From contig JAHEDL010000104.1 of assembly GCA_024641255.1 (NCBI GenBank), positions 1 to 5,207 of the forward strand: a stretch of 5,207 bases of DNA, in the 5' to 3' direction. This DNA comes from Pseudorhodobacter sp. (GTDB lineage Bacteria; Pseudomonadota; Alphaproteobacteria; Rhodobacterales; Rhodobacteraceae). Of this stretch, positions 4,063-5,207 are shown one piece after another. Every line of letters starts with the position of its first letter. The first letter of the stretch is position 1. A program made the translations under genes and the position numbers. The notes beneath the pieces are model-generated. The model was not told where the DNA came from, ran no database searches, and was given only the letters and a program-made list of their open reading frames with translations.

Positions 4063-5060
4063 AGCCAAAGCCCTGCCTGTTTCAGCGCAAAGCGCAGCTG
4101 CCGTTCGCGGCGCGGCAGATCATCGCGGTCAAACAGCGCGCGCGCCTTCTTGCCGCGATTTTGATAAATCATCAGCCGCGCCGGTTCAAAATCGCGCAGC
4201 ACCCGCCGCAGCTCTTTTTGCCCCGCAACCTGTTCCAGCACCTCGACCACCCGGTCACTTTCGCGCGCATAAAGCAGCGGCAAGCTGCGATAGTGGCAGG
4301 TCACATCGCCATCCAGCCCCGCAAGCTCCGGCCCCGGCCGCCCGCCGCCAAAGCTGCTGATCACCAAAGGCAGCGCAATCTGGTCCAGCCAAGGGTAAAT
4401 CTCTTGCGCCGCCAGCGCCACGGGCCGGTCATCGCGGATGGTCTTGGCGTAATCTAAAAACTTCGCGCCAAACGCCTTGGGGCTGGCATGAAAAAACCAC
4501 CCGGCATTGAAATAAAGAAAGCGCTTCCAATAGTTTGCGGGCTGAGTTTCATCTAACGAACCGGCAAAGTCCAACCCGAACCGATCATAAAGCGATTGCC
4601 AAAGCCCCGCCAGATCGGGGCCATACGCTTCTTCAATCGGCCAAGTCCCCTCGCGCCGCATCGACGCTGCCGGTCGGTTGAAATCAAACCCCACCGTCGC
4701 AAAATCGCCCGTCACCAAAGTATCGGTATCCAAAAACAAAAACGGCGTGTCGGGCAGGGCGGCCAGCGCCTCAATCTTGTTGCCATGCGGATAATCTTGC
4801 CCGAACACCTGCGCGGTAAACGGCAAAAACGTCGCGCCCAGACTTTCCAGCAATTCGCGGGCGGCGCGGTCGGTCACCGCCGGATTGCTGCGCCATTTGC
4901 CGCCCTGCTGCGGTTCGGCCAGATACAACCGCCCGGCAAAATTCGGATTGCTGGCGCGCAAACTGGCCGCCAGCAGCAACGCCTCGAACTGCAAGCGCCC
5001 CGATTGCACCACGGCCAGAATGTTGAACGGCTGCGGTGATTGCGGGGCGGGCAGGGGCAT
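4056..5060 (-). CDS. Putative glycosyltransferase with GT-A/DXD features
   Basis: This 334-residue protein is not one I can name. After a short proline-rich start it opens with FNILAVVQSGRLQFEALLLAASL (12-34), a beta-strand and helix as at the N-terminus of nucleotide-sugar transferases. The central segment has NKIEALAAL (94-102) followed by TPFLFLDTDTLVTGDF (105-120): a hydrophobic strand ending in Asp111-Thr-Asp113, the DXD metal and sugar-nucleotide motif of GT-A enzymes. FNAGWFF (184-190) and LDQIALP (225-231) match the later FNAG-like and DQ motifs seen in GT8-type enzymes. The C-terminus is rich in Arg and Lys, perhaps for membrane or acceptor contact. No signal peptide or membrane segment is present, so it is probably cytoplasmic. 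Donor and acceptor are unknown. The ATG at 5060 is the only sensible full-length start, as an in-frame stop lies at 5070-5072; no ribosome binding site is evident. Assignment as glycosyltransferase is an inference from motifs. Confidence 0.75.
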   Translation of the reverse strand: MPLPAPQSPQPFNILAVVQSGRLQFEALLLAASLRASNPNFAGRLYLAEPQQGGKWRSNPAVTDRAARELLESLGATFLPFTAQVFGQDYPHGNKIEALAALPDTPFLFLDTDTLVTGDFATVGFDFNRPAASMRREGTWPIEEAYGPDLAGLWQSLYDRFGLDFAGSLDETQPANYWKRFLYFNAGWFFHASPKAFGAKFLDYAKTIRDDRPVALAAQEIYPWLDQIALPLVISSFGGGRPGPELAGLDGDVTCHYRSLPLLYARESDRVVEVLEQVAGQKELRRVLRDFEPARLMIYQNRGKKARALFDRDDLPRRERQLRFALKQAGLWLR

Positions 5061-5098
5061 CGGGCAAAACTACTCGGCAAAAAAATGGACTACGGCGC

Positions 5099-5127
5099 AA
5101 TATAGGCGCGAAACCCGCGCCGCAAAA
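5099..5127 (-). promoter_or_regulatory. Promoter candidate for the GT-like gene
   Basis: On the minus strand TATATT (5104-5099) matches five of six -10 positions, and a weak TTTTGC (5127-5122) sits exactly 17 bases upstream. Transcription would start near 5092, giving a leader of about 30 bases that contains a seven-T run but no clear ribosome binding site. The spacer consists entirely of a perfect interrupted palindrome. Confidence 0.35.
5105..5121. repeat. Palindrome GGCGCG-N5-CGCGCC filling the promoter spacer
   Basis: Six-base arms at 5105-5110 and 5116-5121 are perfect reverse complements around AAACC. The 17-base element fits exactly between the candidate -35 and -10 boxes of the GT-like gene. 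It could be an operator, or, read as RNA, a hairpin ending transcription that comes from the right edge; in that case TATATT after the stem is a poor T-run. Confidence 0.4.
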
Positions 5128-5147
5128 GCCAAAGCCGCGACGCATCG

Positions 5148-5207
5148 CTAAATTTCGCGCCGCAGCCTCCTTACGCCTTGGGCGTAAACCGCAGCGAAAG
5201 GCATGAC
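5148..5207 (-). CDS. Possible 3' end of a gene entering from the right edge
   Basis: On the minus strand one frame is open from the window edge to a TAG at 5150-5148 and would encode a C-terminus ending AAVYAQGVRRLRREI. The arginine-rich tail and position 87 bases ahead of the GT-like start are plausible for the end of an upstream gene on the same strand. Only 19 codons are visible, a plus-strand frame across the same bases is also open, and no family is recognisable, so this is tentative. Confidence 0.3.
   Translation of the reverse strand, partial: VMPFAAVYAQGVRRLRREI
5171..5187. repeat. Palindrome TTACGCC-TTG-GGCGTAA near the right edge
   Basis: Seven-base arms at 5171-5177 and 5181-5187 are perfect reverse complements around a three-base loop. 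It falls inside the tentative minus-strand gene end. No T-run follows on either strand. If that gene is not real, this would be an intergenic operator or hairpin. Confidence 0.4.

Noticed and set aside
4771..5145. Minus-strand open frame of 124 codons starting at 5145
   Set aside because: Runs out of frame through the GT-like gene, Arg-rich without motifs; the AAGGAGG upstream is about 20 bases away, too far to serve it.
1..5207. Mobile elements, CRISPR arrays, tRNA or rRNA genes, toxin-antitoxin or defence modules
   Set aside because: No repeat-spacer pattern, transposase or integrase motif, tRNA-like cloverleaf or defence domain was seen; base composition looks even across the window, giving no sign of recent transfer.

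Overview
The window looks like a chromosomal segment of an alphaproteobacterium, most likely of the Rhodobacterales (Rhodobacter/Paracoccus type). The grounds are the high GC content (about 60% by eye), strong GC preference at third codon positions, the style of the proteins (COG3565-type VOC protein, MetY, divergent Lrp/LysE), and a gene fragment at the left edge whose N-terminus (MKPAFALDFRDDT...) resembles a hypothetical protein I recall from that order. No RNA gene, CRISPR array, insertion sequence or phage gene was seen.

Layout, left to right. (1) Bases 1-66, minus strand: the 5' end of a gene that leaves the window. (2) 239-925, plus: an exported SIMPL-domain (DUF541) protein, divergent from (1) across a 172-bp promoter region. 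(3) 954-978: a perfect 9-bp hairpin between two convergent genes, probably a shared terminator. (4) 997-2283, minus: a full-length PLP-dependent O-acetylhomoserine sulfhydrylase (MetY family). (5) 2284-2513: a 230-bp divergent intergenic region with an AT-rich island and several short perfect palindromes. (6) 2514-2927, plus: a small VOC-fold protein of the predicted extradiol-dioxygenase group. (7) 2931-3383, minus: an Lrp/AsnC regulator, three bases from the end of (6). (8) 3384-3455: a compact 72-bp divergent promoter/operator. (9) 3456-4049, plus: a LysE/RhtB-type amino-acid exporter. (10) 4056-5060, minus: an unassigned protein with glycosyltransferase GT-A features, convergent with (9) across six bases. 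(11) At the right edge, possibly the 3' end of another minus-strand gene.

How they work together. The clearest functional unit is the divergent lrp-lysE pair: an amino-acid-responsive regulator next to an amino-acid efflux pump, sharing an operator built of repeated TTGCAA elements. MetY is sulfur-amino-acid synthesis and has its own promoter region. The SIMPL, VOC and glycosyltransferase-like genes look like single-gene units. Four genes are full-length members of well-known families. The points that repay attention lie mostly in the regulatory DNA: a probably leaderless lrp transcript, palindromes sitting exactly in promoter spacers, and very tight convergent gene ends. I did not find an obviously new multi-gene system.
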